Assembly: GCA_905221605.1 (NCBI GenBank)
Contig: CAJNDS010001147.1
Span: forward strand, 200,012-264,011
Direction: 5' to 3'
DNA length: 64,000 nt
DNA from: Symbiodinium natans
Lineage: Eukaryota > Sar > Dinophyceae > Suessiales > Symbiodiniaceae
The notes beneath the pieces were generated by a model. That model was not told the origin of the DNA. It was given only the letters and a program-made list of their open reading frames with translations, and did no database searches. Positions 31,001-41,879 of this stretch are shown here, piece after piece. The translations under genes were made by a program, and so were the position numbers. Each line of letters starts with the position of its first letter. Position 1 is the stretch's first letter.

Positions 31001-31110
31001 TTAGGGTTTAGGGTTTAGGGTTTAGGGTTTAGGGCTTAGGGCTTAGGGTTTAGGGTTTAGGGTTTAGGGTTTAGGGTTTAGGGTTTAGGGTTTAGGGTTT
31101 AGGGTTTAGC
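31001..31110 (+). repeat. Interstitial TTTAGGG array
   Basis: TTTAGGG with a few CTTAGGG units; forms the CCCTAAA tract before the acceptor at 30995. Confidence 0.95.
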
Positions 31111-31737
31111 TCCGGAGGCTGCAGTCCGGCCTCCCTCGCGTCAAAAACGCATGATGGTCTTGGTGCCCTGCGCCTCTCAACCCTAAACCCTCCAAGCCGT
31201 GTAGCCGCCCCAAGCCGTGTAGCCGCCCCAAGGGCTCCAAAAACATCTCAAAACCTCCAAAGCCCCAAAAGGTTGAATTCTGCGAGAAGCAAAAAGACAA
31301 TTTCAACCCGCCCCCCGAAACCAAAGGCACTCTACCCTCTGGAGCCCGATGCCCCATAGCTTCTAGGAGCAAACCTTAAACTCTTCTTCTGAATTTTCCA
31401 GGCTCTAAGCCCCGAAATTCTAAACCCCAAACCCCAAACCCTAAACCCTAAACCTTACTTGACGCGTGGTGGGCTCTCGTAAGGCTCGGAAGCACACCGG
31501 CAAACGCCCTGAGGCCGACACCAGGCTTTCGTAGGCGAGCCCTCGGCTTTCCCCTACTGGTTCCGAAGGGTTTAGGGTTCAGGGTTCAGGGCTTAGGGTT
31601 TAGTGTGTACAGACCCAGGAATGAAAAGCGTTTCCTTTTTATGAAGGGAACCTATCCCTCAGGTTTACGGGGTTACGGGTTGAGGGCTTTGGGGTTTAGG
31701 GTTGATCCGGGCAGCATGCCAGCATCCTTCCTTGCAT

Positions 31738-31770
31738 CGCGCGCGCGCGCGCGTGCGCGCACGCGCGCGA
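31738..31770. repeat. Alternating CG/CA tract
   Basis: GCGCGCGCGCGCGTGCGCGC, a purine-pyrimidine alternation that could adopt Z-DNA. Confidence 0.9.
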
Positions 31771-31997
31771 AGTGGCGATGCGAAACGACGATAGCGTAAA
31801 ACTGTTACTGGACCCAACCATTAGACAGCTGGAAAGCTGGATCCCCTCCAGGCTTACCAAGTAGGCTTCGGTGGGTCATGACTATGGGAGCCTATGCCAA
31901 CGCATGCCAATTGGGGGGAAAGGGGCCCAGGGGCCCACGCAACCGGGTGCCCTTTTGGTTTAAGGATTGTCGCACTTCCGGGGAATACCAACATATG

Positions 31998-32100
31998 GGC
32001 GGTTGTCAGAACTATGGTCCTTCTTTGGATCCCGATTATAATACGGCACCTAATATTTTAGGGTACCCCAAAAGAGATTATAATTTTGACAGAAAACCCA
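31998..32100. mobile_element. Family D TIR element
   Basis: GGGCGGTTGTCAGAACTATG at the left; GGCACCTAATATTTTAGGGT and ACCCCAAAAG inside; the right end is inverted (ATTTTGACAG). Matches 42221-42319 in opposite internal order. Confidence 0.6.
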
Positions 32101-32185
32101 TATAGTCTTGCTTCATCAAAAAACTATTTTGGGTAGTCTATGACACGACTATGCAGGGATTACCAGTGAAGAAACAATGTGCTTC

Positions 32186-32299
32186 TTACTTGAAGGTTCG
32201 CCGGTACTTGTAAGTGGGGTTACAAGTCCCCTAATCAGGTTGTAACCAGAGTTTCCCTGCCCATAACCCTACCTTTAAGTATTCATGAACCAAATAAGG
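32186..32299. mobile_element. Family F-related element
   Basis: CTTACTTGAAGGTTCGCCGG at the left and TTTAAGTATTCATGAACC near the right, with TTACAAGT and TTGTAACC inside; a diverged family F copy. Confidence 0.5.
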
Positions 32300-32346
32300 T
32301 TCGTTCCTGTATCACGGCCCCTCTGGCCGTCTTTGTTGCACACCAC

Positions 32347-32389
32347 GGGACGCGTGTCTTGGAGGTTCTGCGCGTAGCTCGTGAAAAGC
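32347..32389 (-). CDS. Exon-like segment (LFTSYAQNLQDTRP)
   Basis: Acceptor CCGGCCCAAG, frame LFTSYAQNLQDTRP, donor GTGGTG; the frame stays open further (VVCNKDGQRGRD). Confidence 0.4.
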
Positions 32390-32946
32390 CTTGGGCCGGC
32401 TACCGTCCACCCGAAACCAAACTGTAAACCCGGCCCTAAACGCGAAACTTAAACCCCAAACCCTAAACCCTAACAGTTCGGGAATGCTGAGCCGTGACCC
32501 TGAATCCGTATTTTGCAGGGTTTAGGGTTTGGGGCTTAGGGTTTTGGAGTTTAGGGCTGAGGGCTTGGGGGACCAACAAACTTGCAAAATCAGGGCCTCT
32601 TTTATTCCGCATCAAGAAAGCCAACCCCGAAGCTCCCAGGAACCCAAAGCCTAAGCCGCCCAACAACCCCTCTGCTCTCTCGCCTCCTTATGACGAGCCT
32701 AGACTCCCAGACCCTAAGCCCGAAACCCTCAACCCTAAACCCCAAGCAACTGTTGCGTCCACTTTGCCTGCCTGGGAGAAATATCGGCCCCAGCCCCATC
32801 TTGGTTGTCAGTGGTTCTTGTCTGTCCAGACAACACACTGAATCTTCACCACAACAACATGGAACCGCTACAGTACGTTCCTAACAAAAGAACAAAGTGG
32901 CAATGTTGCGCAACAGTTTGAGTCTATCTTTTTTCACTGCTGATCA

Positions 32947-34334
32947 TTACCAGCTGAAGCTGCTTGTGGACAACAGATCAACATAAATGCAAGAAGGCCA
33001 AGCCTTCACACACATCACTAGTTCTTCCCTTCGTTGTGCACGATCAATACCGTTCAGCCGCTCAAAGGAGGACTGTCCGCTCATTCCAGGAACTTCGGTC
33101 AGGAGGGCGCAGTTGGCAAAGACCAATATTGCTCTGCAGGGGTTGGGGATCTATCCAAGGTCAGAGACTCAAAGTCAGGCACTGGTTGCCTCAAAAGCCG
33201 CGGTGGTCAAGAGGATGCTGACGTAAGGCGATGGAGTTATAAAGGTGACCAATCTGGTGGGTCACCGAGCTGCAGTCTGAGGCTGGAGCCAGCTGGCCAC
33301 AAGGTCAGGTATACTCACTTGCCTCAAGCCGCAGTTGGCAAAGGCACGATCGCCGATGTTGATCACCGAGTCGGGGATGGCCACTTGCGTCAGAGAAGTG
33401 CAGTTTTCAAAGGCAAATGCCTCAATGCTTCTCAGGGAGCTCGGAATATCAACCTGTGTCAGGGAGCTGCAGTTGGCGAAGGCCCGTTGCCCAATGACCG
33501 TCACAAGGTTCGGGATTTTTACGTGCGTCAGGGAGCTGCAGCCGTAGAAGGTCTCGGCTGCAAGGCTGCGCAAGGAGTGGGGGATCTCCACTTGCGCCAG
33601 CGAGCTGCAGCTGTGAAAGGCTCCCCTGCCAATGCCCGTCACAGAGCTTGGGATCTCTACTTCTCGCAGGGAGCTGCAGCCAGCAAAGGCCCCGTCTCCA
33701 ATGCTGGCGACTGAGCATGGGATGCTGACTTGCGTGAGGGAACTGCAGTTGGCAAAAGCCTGCCCTTCAATGCGGATCACAGAGTTGGGGATTTCTACTT
33801 CCCTCAGGGCGCTGCAGCCAGAAAAGGCCCCTCTGCCTATGCTGGTCACTGCATCGTGAAACACGATCTTCAGCAATGCTGCGCAGTTGGAAAATGCCTC
33901 ATCCTCAATGCGTGTGACTTCTGCTGGGATCTGAACATACAGAGACCCATCCAGCTCCTCACCTGCCCAGCTTGCCAGTTCAACAAAAGGGTCGGACCAC
34001 ACCACCTTGGTAGCCCCGCAACCATGTTCTAAAAAGGGCACCCTTTTTGGGGGGTTGGACATTTTCGAAGGGAAACCATAACCCAAAAAAAAGTGTAAAG
34101 GGTACCACTGGGCTACCAAGCCACAGAAACTTCCTCCCCGTCTTCCAAACCTGCTTCCTTCACAGTCATCCTTGGCTCGAGCACCGTGACTCCTCGTACC
34201 AAAGTTGCTTGACGATCTTGAACGCCATCTCCTCGGCATTGTCGTGCCATCTCCTTCACAGTGGTCGTATCCGCCACAGAGACCACCCTCTCATCCCCAC
34301 TTGCGCTTGTGACCCGAAGGGTCTTTTGCGCCAT
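32947..34334 (-). CDS. Ubiquitin-like N-terminus plus BspA-type leucine-rich repeat protein
   Basis: Three exons: 34334-34125 (70 codons), 34005-33323 and 33133-32947, about 359 residues with stop TAA at 32947. Exon 1 (MAQKTLRVTSASGDERVVSV, then VLEPRMTVKEAGLEDGEEV) looks like a ubiquitin-like fold. Exon 2 starts VVWSDPFVELASWAGEELDG and carries about nine 23-residue repeats of the IP.SV..IG..AF.NCSSL type (LRR_5/BspA). Exon 3 continues VFANCALLTEVPG and ends STSSFSW. Intron 1 is a family A introner of 119 bp with target duplication GTGG; intron 2 is GC-AG and in phase. LRR_5 repeats usually mediate protein binding. The partner is unknown. Confidence 0.75.
34006..34120. mobile_element. Family A introner forming intron 1 of the LRR gene
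   Basis: Perfect inverted termini CTTGGTAGCCC / GGGCTACCAAG, flanked by a 4-bp duplication CCAC (34002-34005 and 34121-34124). On the transcript strand the intron starts GTGG (the duplicated target) and ends CCAAG, restoring VSVVWSDP in frame. Confidence 0.85.
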
Positions 34335-34689
34335 GGCTCCGAGGGGTGCCTAGAGATTGCTTGACTCAACGAGCTTTGCTGAAAGCCTTCATCTTCAAAC
34401 CATCGGCATGATCTTCTGTCGAAGGACTACCTGTCAACTAAATTACAGCTTTAACTCTTTTTTCTACATGCATCCCCCCCTGCCCCTAAACCCTAAACCC
34501 TAAACCCGAGGGTAAGTAGCCCACGAGCTGCCCCCCCCTGCGGTCCCGAAAGCCCATGGCCAACCAAGCACGATACGGGCCTGAATATTAGAACAGGGTT
34601 TGGGGGTGGTTGTTATTCTCGCATAACTACAAAGGGACCATCAGGGAAAACGATTAGTATTTATTCTGACCCCTAAATTACCTAACCCT

Positions 34690-34770
34690 AAACCCCAAAC
34701 CCTAAACCCTAAACCCTAAACCCTAAACCCTACACCTAGATGACCTAACCCTAAACCCTAAACCCCCAAA
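34690..34770 (-). repeat. CCCTAAA tract
   Basis: Two short CCCTAAA arrays split by TACACCTAGATGA; follows the donor of 34811-34872 in transcript sense. Confidence 0.9.
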
Positions 34771-34810
34771 ATCTTTCTGGGCATCTTTGGACCCATGGAA
34801 ACCCTCCCAC

Positions 34811-34872
34811 CGGGGGCCCCCTGCTTGTGCTGCCCGCTCTCGTAGCCCGACAGCGCCGAGGCTGCAGCCATC
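34811..34872 (-). CDS. Exon-like segment (MAAASALSGYESGQHKQGAP)
   Basis: Acceptor GCGGGCCACAG preceded by CCCTAAACCC; frame MAAASALSGYESGQHKQGAP; donor GTGGGAGGG followed by TTTAGGG. The Met is probably internal. Confidence 0.5.
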
Positions 34873-34892
34873 CTGTGGCCCGCCCCCGCGTG

Positions 34893-34975
34893 GGGTTTAG
34901 GGTTTAGGGTTTAGGGTTTAGGGTTTAGGGTTTCGGGTTTCGGGTTTCGGGTTTCGGGTTTCGGGTTCAGGGTTT
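34893..34975 (+). repeat. TTTAGGG/TTTCGGG array
   Basis: Six TTTAGGG then TTTCGGG variants. Confidence 0.92.
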
Positions 34976-35529
34976 GGGGTGGCTTAGGGTTTGGGATTTA
35001 GGTTCAGGGGTGGGGGGGGGGGGGGTTTTGGGGTTTTCGGGCGACACTCACTGCACGCTCACTCCGTACATAAGCCATTAAGCTTCATGAATCCTACGGC
35101 AAGTGCGAGTTCCAGAGCTTGGGTCCATGTCCTCATCCCTTTGCCCGCTCGTACCCCAAAGTCAAAACCCAACACCCTTAAAACCAAGATATCAAACCCA
35201 GGGCAACCCCCCCCCCCCAAACATGAGAACAGTAGCACAAATGACTGCGGGTTGGGTTCTGCCGGCGCCGAAAAAAGTTACTGCTCTGTCCGTGGGGGGT
35301 TTAGGGGTTTAGGGTTCAGGCGTTTGTGAGTCCCTGCGTGCACCAAGAATGACCACTGACATCTGATGCCCCCGAAACCCTTGAACCCTGAAACCGTTTC
35401 ATAAGGCTTTGGGTTTAGGGTTTAGGGATTAGGGTTTAGGGTTTAGGGTTTAGGCTTTAGGGCTTCGGGTTTAGGGCCTAAGACCCCTAAATCCCAAACC
35501 CTACACCCCAAAATCCAGGGCAGGACGAC

Positions 35530-35790
35530 CCCGAGTTCTTCAGCAGTGAATTCACGGCCCGGCCTTTGTGTTCGGCTCAAAGGGGATTTCAAGGTTTAGG
35601 GCCTTTAGGGTTTCAGGGTTTAGCTTGGTAGCCCAGTAGCCATGTTCTAATAAGGGCACCCTTTTTGGGGTTGCTTACTTTACAAGTGAACCCATCACCA
35701 AAAAGAAGGGTAAAGGGTACCACTGACCTTCCAAGTTAGGGTCTTTAGGAGTTCACGGCAGTGGCCTTTGTGTCTGGCTGCAAGGGATTT
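35530..35790 (+). repeat. Direct duplication on both sides of a family A element
   Basis: TTCACGGCCCGGCCTTTGTG (35550s) and TTCACGGCAGTGGCCTTTGT (35750s), each followed by GGCTCAAAGGGGATTT or GGCTGCAAGGGATTT. Plus-strand frames (DDPEFFSSEFTARPLCSAQR; EFTAVAFVSGCKGFK) look protein-like, but no gene can be modelled. Confidence 0.6.
35624..35735. mobile_element. Family A element inserted in telomere-like repeat
   Basis: Termini CTTGGTAGCCC and CCTTCCAAG, 4-bp duplication TTAG on both sides (35620-35623, 35736-35739); the target is itself a TTTAGGG-type sequence. Confidence 0.8.
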
Positions 35791-36296
35791 AAAAGGTTTC
35801 AGGGTTGAGGGGTTTTAGGGTTTCAGGGTTGAGGGTGTTGGGCTGTGGGATAAGGGATGCGGGCTGGAAAGGTGCACAGCTTAACAACCCCCCCCCCTTT
35901 AGCGGCTGTCACAACAAACTTCCCCAGAGGGATCCCATGTCGATGCTCCCTGCAGCCCGGCAATGACTTCGGCAGTCGCAGCTACGCGGCGCAGGGAAGT
36001 CTCGCAGGGAGGCCGGTCTTGGTACCCTACGCTACGAGCTCGTGGAGTAGCCATTAGATGATCCAAAGTGCGATTGTGGACTTAGGGTTTGGAAACCCTA
36101 AACCCTTCTTTCGGGTCTAGGGGTCATCGCGATAAGGAACTTTCGCATGTGCCCCCGAGAGTGAACCCCGCCCACCACCCCCGCCCCCCCCCCCCGCCCA
36201 CATGCCAAATATTTCCGCATCAACAAGACATAGCCTAACCTATAAGGTATATGCAGCAAGACCCATGCCCTACATCAGTGACATTCAGTGACCCTA

Positions 36297-36560
36297 ACCC
36301 TGAAACCCTAAACCCCTAAACCCGAACCCCTAAACCCCTAAACCCCTAAACCCCAAACCCTAAACCCCTAAACCCGAAACCCTAAACCCCTAAACCCTAA
36401 ACCCCCAAACCCCAAACCCTAAGCCCTAAACCCGAAACCCTAAACCCTGAACCCTAAACCCGAAACCCTAAACCCCCAAACCCCAAACCCTAAGCCCTAA
36501 ACCCGAAACCCTGAACCCTAAACCCTGAACCCTATTGCCTAAACCCCTAAACACTAAACC
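36297..36560 (-). repeat. Mixed CCCTAAA/CCCCTAAA/CCCGAAA tract
   Basis: Variant C-rich units of 7-8 bp over about 260 bp. Confidence 0.92.
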
Positions 36561-36584
36561 CGAATCTAAGAGGTCTCCAGGTGC

Positions 36585-36645
36585 CCCGGCCAAAGTACTC
36601 CGGGTCGAGCCCATTTGTGGTGTGGAGCAGCACGCTCTCCGCGTC
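36585..36645 (-). CDS. Exon-like segment (DAESVLLHTTNGLDPEYF)
   Basis: Acceptor CCCGGCACAG, frame DAESVLLHTTNGLDPEYFGR, GC donor (GCACCTGG) followed by TTCGGGTTTAG. TTTAGGG at 36689 supplies the CCCTAAA before the acceptor. Confidence 0.5.
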
Positions 36646-36688
36646 CTGTGCCGGGGCAAGGAGCGTTCCCCCGAATGTTTTGGCTTTT

Positions 36689-36775
36689 CGGGTTTAGGGT
36701 TTAGGGTTTAGGGTTTAGGGTTTAGGGTTTAGGGTTTAGGGTTTAGGGTTTAGGGTTTAGGGTTTAGGGTTTAGG
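36689..36775 (+). repeat. Interstitial TTTAGGG array
   Basis: Twelve near-perfect units. Confidence 0.95.
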
Positions 36776-37298
36776 GCTCAAGGTGTGTTAGGGCTGTAGG
36801 GGGTTCAGGGCCTCGGCCTTAGGGGTTTTGGGGAGGTGTTAGGATTTAGGAGCCAAGGGTTTAGGGTAGCAGAAGTCCATACCGAGACCCAAGAGTAACC
36901 TGGCAACAAACAAGGGTGCCCCTTTTTGGTTTACAGGGAACCTAAACCCTAAACCCTAAACCCTAAAAGTGGAATACGTGCCTACACGCCCAGGACACCC
37001 TGAAAGCCTAAGCTCTTCAAGAAGCCGAATCTTGGCAACCTGGCGGCCCATCTGCCTTCACTCCTAGCAGCAAAAAGAAAGGGTTTGGGGTTTGGGGTTT
37101 GGGGTTTAGGGTTTAGGGTTGAGAGTTCAGAGGGTTTACTCCCGGCAACGCCTCCACTGATGTAACCTACACACGCAACCTCAAACCCTACACCCCAATT
37201 ATGCCATAAACCTCAAACCCTGCATTCCAAACCCAACACCCAAGACCCTTGAGCCCTAAACCCCCTTAAGTCCCTTAAGCCTCAAGCCCTGATCTCGC

Positions 37299-37351
37299 CT
37301 TCCCGTGCATCTTCAGCCGACGTTGCACACGCTGCATGTCGAAGTCGTGGC
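37299..37351 (-). CDS. Exon-like segment (HDFDMQRVQRRLKMHGK)
   Basis: Acceptor GCGCTGTAG, frame HDFDMQRVQRRLKMHGK, GC donor (GCGAGATC). Basic helix. Confidence 0.5.
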
Positions 37352-37394
37352 CTACAGCGCGGGACAATTTTCCCGAAACCGAGTCGCCCTTGTT

Positions 37395-37470
37395 CAGGGT
37401 TCAGGGTTCAGGGTTCAGGGTTTAGGGTTCAGGGTTCAGGGTTCAGGGTTCAGGGTTTAGGGTATAGGGT
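37395..37470 (+). repeat. TTCAGGG variant array
   Basis: About ten TTCAGGG units, a seven-base variant of TTTAGGG. Confidence 0.93.
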
Positions 37471-37987
37471 TTGAGGTCTGAGGTTTTAGTGTTTAGGGTC
37501 TAGGGTGGTGCCAAGACACCTCTGGAAGACGCAAAAACCCGAAAACCCTCGACCCCCTCTCAAGCCCTCGGCACTTGATCTTACGGCTTTTTTTGGAGCA
37601 AGCGGGCACCCCTGCGACTTGGTGGGCTCGGCTCGTTAGTTAGGGGCTGCCCCTAGGAATGTGTACCGTAGAACCGTAAATGCCGGGTCCGGGTGGCAGG
37701 TGTAGCCAGACAAAACTGTGGGTCCTGGGTGGGGGAACAAGGTACTGGTACTCAATGGGAAACGGTGAGAACCCCGAAGGGAGCCCAAACATGCAACCCC
37801 TTAGCGCTGATACATACATACATACAGGTGTGCAAGCATACATAAGGTATGCACGATGTATATATGTATACATATATATATATACATAAACATGTGTATA
37901 CATACATATATGTATATAAAACCATTGCAACATTGAATGACCCTCATATGGCCGTCTAAACCTGAACTAGATGGGGTTCCCACTAAC

Positions 37988-38064
37988 GGCTCCTCCTTTT
38001 TCTTTGCAGGCAAGCGGCTGTTCACATTCCGCTTGACGACCTTCACGCTGCTCTTGAAAAATGC
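37988..38064 (-). CDS. Exon-like segment (AFFKSSVKVVKRNVNSRLPA)
   Basis: Acceptor CGTGTGGAG, 25 codons (AFFKSSVKVVKRNVNSRLPA then KKKEE), donor GTTAGTGGG. The plus strand shows a tempting polypyrimidine-CAG at 38000-38009, so the strand is not fully certain. Confidence 0.45.
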
Positions 38065-38214
38065 CTCCACACGAACAGGGGCCCAGAAACACAAAAACCC
38101 AAGCCCTGAACCCGAACTCCCACTAAGCCACAAAAGGTGCTTTGCATGATCGCGCACGCTCAGTCCGAAAACCACCACCTGGGGTTGCCAAATTCGGGTA
38201 GCCCTTACACCCCA

Positions 38215-38277
38215 AACCCTAAACCCTAAACCCTAACCCTAAACCCTAAACCCTAAACCCTAAACCCTAAACCCTAA
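38215..38277 (-). repeat. Interstitial CCCTAAA array
   Basis: Nine units with one short unit. Confidence 0.93.
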
Positions 38278-38539
38278 AGCCAAAACAACCCGAAGCCCTA
38301 AACCTGAAGGATCCTGAGGGATCCTATCAGAATTCTAGACGCGTAGCGGAGATGATGTCAGAGCCTGCACCCTGGGCCACGCCGCCCTGAGCCGTGCAAG
38401 CGTAAACCGAAACCCGAAAGCCGAAGCCCCAAACCTGAACCCTAAACCCTAAACCCTAAACCCGAAACCCTAAACCCTAAACCCTAAAGGCCCTAAACCT
38501 TAACATCCTCTTTGCGCCACACACAAAGGCCAGAAGCAC

Positions 38540-38628
38540 CCTGGCCTCCATGCGGTCTTTCTCCTGACGCTCCTGCCGTGAATCCCCGAAAGGCTCCCTT
38601 GATGTGCTCCTGAAAACGGGCCTTGATT
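38540..38628 (-). CDS. Exon-like segments (RFQEHIKGAF; ERQEKDRMEAR)
   Basis: Immediately 3' of a family E element the minus strand reads EIKARFQEHIKGAFRGF. Then, in another frame after acceptor CACGGCAG, it reads ERQEKDRMEAR to donor GTGCTTC (38572-38540). Two overlapping readings; the second has the better splice sites. Confidence 0.4.
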
Positions 38629-38750
38629 TCAAGTAGGGTATATTTCTTGTACCCCCAAAAGGACACCAGGTACATACACTCACCAAAATTAAAAAGGAAC
38701 CTCATATACACTCACCAAGAACAGTTATATATACCCTGCTTCATTTGAAG
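38629..38750. mobile_element. Family E TIR element
   Basis: Termini TCAAGTAGGGTATAT and TATATACCCTGCTTCATTTGA (inverted), with internal CTTGTACCCCCAAAAGGACA. Confidence 0.7.
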
Positions 38751-39348
38751 GTTCATGGGTACTTACAACAAGGGTTTGCGGTTTAGGGTTTTTTGGGTCC
38801 AGGGTTCAAGTGGGCTATCAGTAGCCCCTCATAAGGCTATCACCACTTCTGACGACAGTCAACCCCCACCCATGAACCCTCTAAGCCTAGGCCCGAAACT
38901 CTAAACGCGGGGAGGGGGGAACTTAGCGGAATTTTGGGGAGTTTAGAGGTGTAGGGGTTTAGGGGCTGAGGGTTTGGGATACTGTGCCCCGAGTCCTCCG
39001 CTGAAGTTCTCAAGAGGATGCTGTCGTCATCTGGGTGGTCCTTTCAGAAGGGATTTAGATGATCTAAACCCTAAACCCTAAACCCTAAACCCCTAAACCC
39101 CTAAACCCTTAGTCCCGAAACCCTACATTCCTGAAGCATTCTGGTTTGGGGCTTCGGGTTTATGAGGTGTCTGTGAGACGCATGTGGCTTGCAGAGGGAT
39201 GCGCATAGGGTTTAGGGTTTATGGTTTAGGGTTTAGGGTTTAGGGTTTAGGGTTTAGGGATTAGGGTTTAGGGTTTAGGGTTTAGGGTGAAACCCCTGTA
39301 TATAAAGGGCCTCTTAGAAACCCAACATAAAGGGAACAGATAACATAC

Positions 39349-39407
39349 GCGCGATGGCTCCGACCTTCTCGGAGGCCGAAGGTTCTGGCTCATCGACACC
39401 ATCTAGG
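39349..39407 (-). CDS. Exon-like segment (LDGVDEPEPSASEKVGAIA)
   Basis: Acceptor TATTATGAG, frame LDGVDEPEPSASEKVGAIA, donor GTATGT. The antisense also has a small open frame (MAPTFSEAEGSG) that is probably a shadow. Confidence 0.45.
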
Positions 39408-39814
39408 CTCATAATATAAGGGGCCTTAGTAATTAGAATAGGGTTTTGCGAGTCATTATAGTATGTTTATAAGGGGAGCAGAAGGGAGTACTATCGGTAA
39501 TTATTCCGACCCTTTGTTTACATCTCCAGACTTCTCCGCTTGGCTGCACTGTTCGGGTTTCAGAGTTTTCGGGAACCCGAAGCCCTCAACCTGCCCTGAA
39601 CCCCAAAGCCTAAACCCGAAGTGCATTGAAAGAGGGCTCGGAAAGGGACCCCTGATTTAGACATGCCAAAGGAAATGGAGCTCAGAGCGGCGTTGCTTGG
39701 AAAGGGTTTGAGAGCTAGGGTTCAGGCTTGAGGATTTGCCCTAAACCCTAAACCCCAAACCCTAAACCCTAAACCCCAAAGTTCTGTGAAGGCGGGAACG
39801 GAACACCCAAAGAC

Positions 39815-39880
39815 CTTTCGTTGCGGCCGGAGCGCGATCTTTGCCATGTCTACGACGCGGTTGAACTCTTCGAGTCCAGC
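39815..39880 (-). CDS. Exon-like segment (AGLEEFNRVVDMAKIALRPQ)
   Basis: Acceptor GGGGGCGAAG, exactly 22 codons (AGLEEFNRVVDMAKIALRPQ then RK), donor GTCTTTGGG. Among the best supported in this part. Confidence 0.6.
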
Positions 39881-39965
39881 CTTCGCCCCCCCCTCTTTAG
39901 GGTTTCTAGGTTTAGGGTTTAGGGTTGAGGGTTTAGGGTTTGGGGTTTGGGGTTTGGGGCTTCTA

Positions 39966-40130
39966 GGGTTCATATAATGTATAGAGTTTACAAAAATCTA
40001 TAGGGATTATAGGGTTTGTAGGGTGTATAGTAGGGTGTATAGTAGGGTTTATAGTAGGGTTTATAGTAGGGTTTATAGTAGGGTTTGTAGTAGGGTTTAA
40101 GTAGGGTTTATAGTAGGGTTTATAGAACTT
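39966..40130 (+). repeat. TAGTAGGGTTTA repeats
   Basis: Units of TATAGTAGGG(T)TTTA of 12-14 bp, a compound of TAG and telomere-like GGGTTTA. Confidence 0.9.
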
Positions 40131-40586
40131 AGGGTTTAGGGTTTCGGGGGCTGCGTGCTTCGGGCTTAGTGTGTTGGGTTTAGGGCTCAAGGCAAACCAC
40201 CGTGCTGAAGGATCGGAACTTTATCTGTATATTGAGCGTGTACTTTACGTAGATATATAGAATATAGAAGAAAGCAGCTAATGCATATATGCATACATAC
40301 CTGTACATATATGGTCACTTCTCTGAAGTACTTCTTTTTACAAGGTGGCCACTCTTATTTAGGGTACCCGAACAGGGACCATGATTTAGAGAACTGACCA
40401 TATGTTATCATTTCCCCATGTGTTTCGCATGTGTTTCGCATCTATGGGATCATCTAACAAACCACACCGGCAACCACACCCCAAGACAAAACAAAGCACA
40501 CAGACCCTGGATTTAGGGGAAGCTACCCCTAACCCCTAAACCCTAAATCCTGCAGAGCCTGAAACACCTGAACTTTGCAGCAAGCT

Positions 40587-40625
40587 CTATGGGCAGTTCT
40601 CCAACTTGTTGTCCTCGCATGACTC
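40587..40625 (-). CDS. Terminal exon-like segment (ESCEDNKLENCP)
   Basis: After GGTAGAG the minus strand reads ESCEDNKLENCP and a TAG stop. Short. Confidence 0.4.
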   Translation of the reverse strand, partial: ESCEDNKLENCP

Positions 40626-41051
40626 CTCTACCCTAAACCCCAAACCCCAAACCCTAAAACCCTCAAACCCTAAGCCCCAAACCTTAACCCAAACCCTAAA
40701 CCCGAAAACCCAAACCCTAAACCCGCGGGGTGTTTGGTGGAAGTCTTGATTCCAACGTTGGGGTGACCTGAGGCTAGCGGCTGAGGCTGGGAAGGCTTTG
40801 AGAGCTTTGGGTTGAGAATTGAAGGTTCAACGCTCAGGGTGTTTTTCGGTTTGGGGCTTGAGGGTTCCCCAAACCCTAAACCGAACCCTAAACCCTAACC
40901 CTAAACCCTGATTGAAACCCTAAACCCTAAATCCCAAAACCCTAAAACCCTACAAACCTTTTTATGGCTTCTAAGGCTTGGGGCTCAGGGACTTAAGGTT
41001 TGTGGGTTTCGGGATGACGACTTGCAGGCCCTCACCCCCCCCCCCCCCCCA

Positions 41052-41092
41052 TCCCATCGAATGCACGCCGAGGGCGCCATGTGGGTGAGCTC
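41052..41092 (-). CDS. Exon-like segment (ELTHMAPSACIRWDG)
   Basis: Acceptor GCCTCACCAG, frame ELTHMAPSACIRWDG. The donor could be GCGTGC inside it. Confidence 0.35.
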
Positions 41093-41149
41093 CTGGTGAG
41101 GCTTAAGCTTCGGGCTTAGGGCTTACAAGTAGGGTTTAGGGTTTAGGGT

Positions 41150-41188
<39 letters not shown>

Positions 41189-41504
41189 GGTTTAGGGTTT
41201 AAGTTTAATCAGGCCACCCAAAGTAGAAATTGAGGGTCTAGGGTGTGAATCTAGGAGAGAGGTTCCAGTGTCTTTAAGGGTTCATCGGAACCCTACAGGG
41301 CCAACCACGGCTGAGGTCCATAACCTAAAAACCCCTAAGCGGCCCAAACCCGAACGAAGCTCATGACTTGGAAAAATCCCAAGCCAACCCCCACCCCCCC
41401 AGGCCCCCAGCATGAGGGTCCCTGCTGGGTTTAGGGTTTAGGGTTTCGGGTTTCGGGTTTAGGTTTTAGGGTTTAGGTTTTAGGGTTTAGGGTCCCATGA
41501 ACAC

Positions 41505-41570
41505 CTACACCCCCACAAAATCCCCTCGGGCCTTCTTGATGGCCGCCCGTGCAGTAAACCAGGGCTGTGG
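41505..41570 (-). CDS. Terminal exon-like segment (PQPWFTARAAIKKARGDFVG)
   Basis: Acceptor CTTAAGCAAG, 21 codons PQPWFTARAAIKKARGDFVG then V, stop TAG at 41505. A larger plus-strand frame overlaps but lacks splice logic. Confidence 0.45.
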   Translation of the reverse strand, partial: PQPWFTARAAIKKARGDFVGV

Positions 41571-41879
41571 CTTGCTTAAGGACGCATTGGCCTGGCTTCC
41601 GGGGAGGTCTGGGGCTTGGGGGCGGGTGGAGGGTGCAGAGGCCCCTAGCCTAAACACTACGGTGCACTACAGGCCGACTCGTTCTCCCTTTAAGTAGCTC
41701 CTGAAACAGCTGAGCTTCGAGATTGGGGTTGACTCTAGGGCTGAGGCTTGATTGTTTTTCACAGGGAAAATTCTCACACCGAACGCTCCAACTACAAAGT
41801 TCCGGGTCCTCGGACAAACAAACCTAAGCACTTAGAGCCCTGAGTCACAAAGGCCTTGCACCTTGGGCCTCGGACATGT

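Noticed and set aside
35930-36060. Open frames on both strands (LQPGNDFGSRSYAAQG plus; VGYQDRPPCETSLRRVAATA minus)
   Set aside because: Neither strand has convincing splice sites; strand cannot be chosen.
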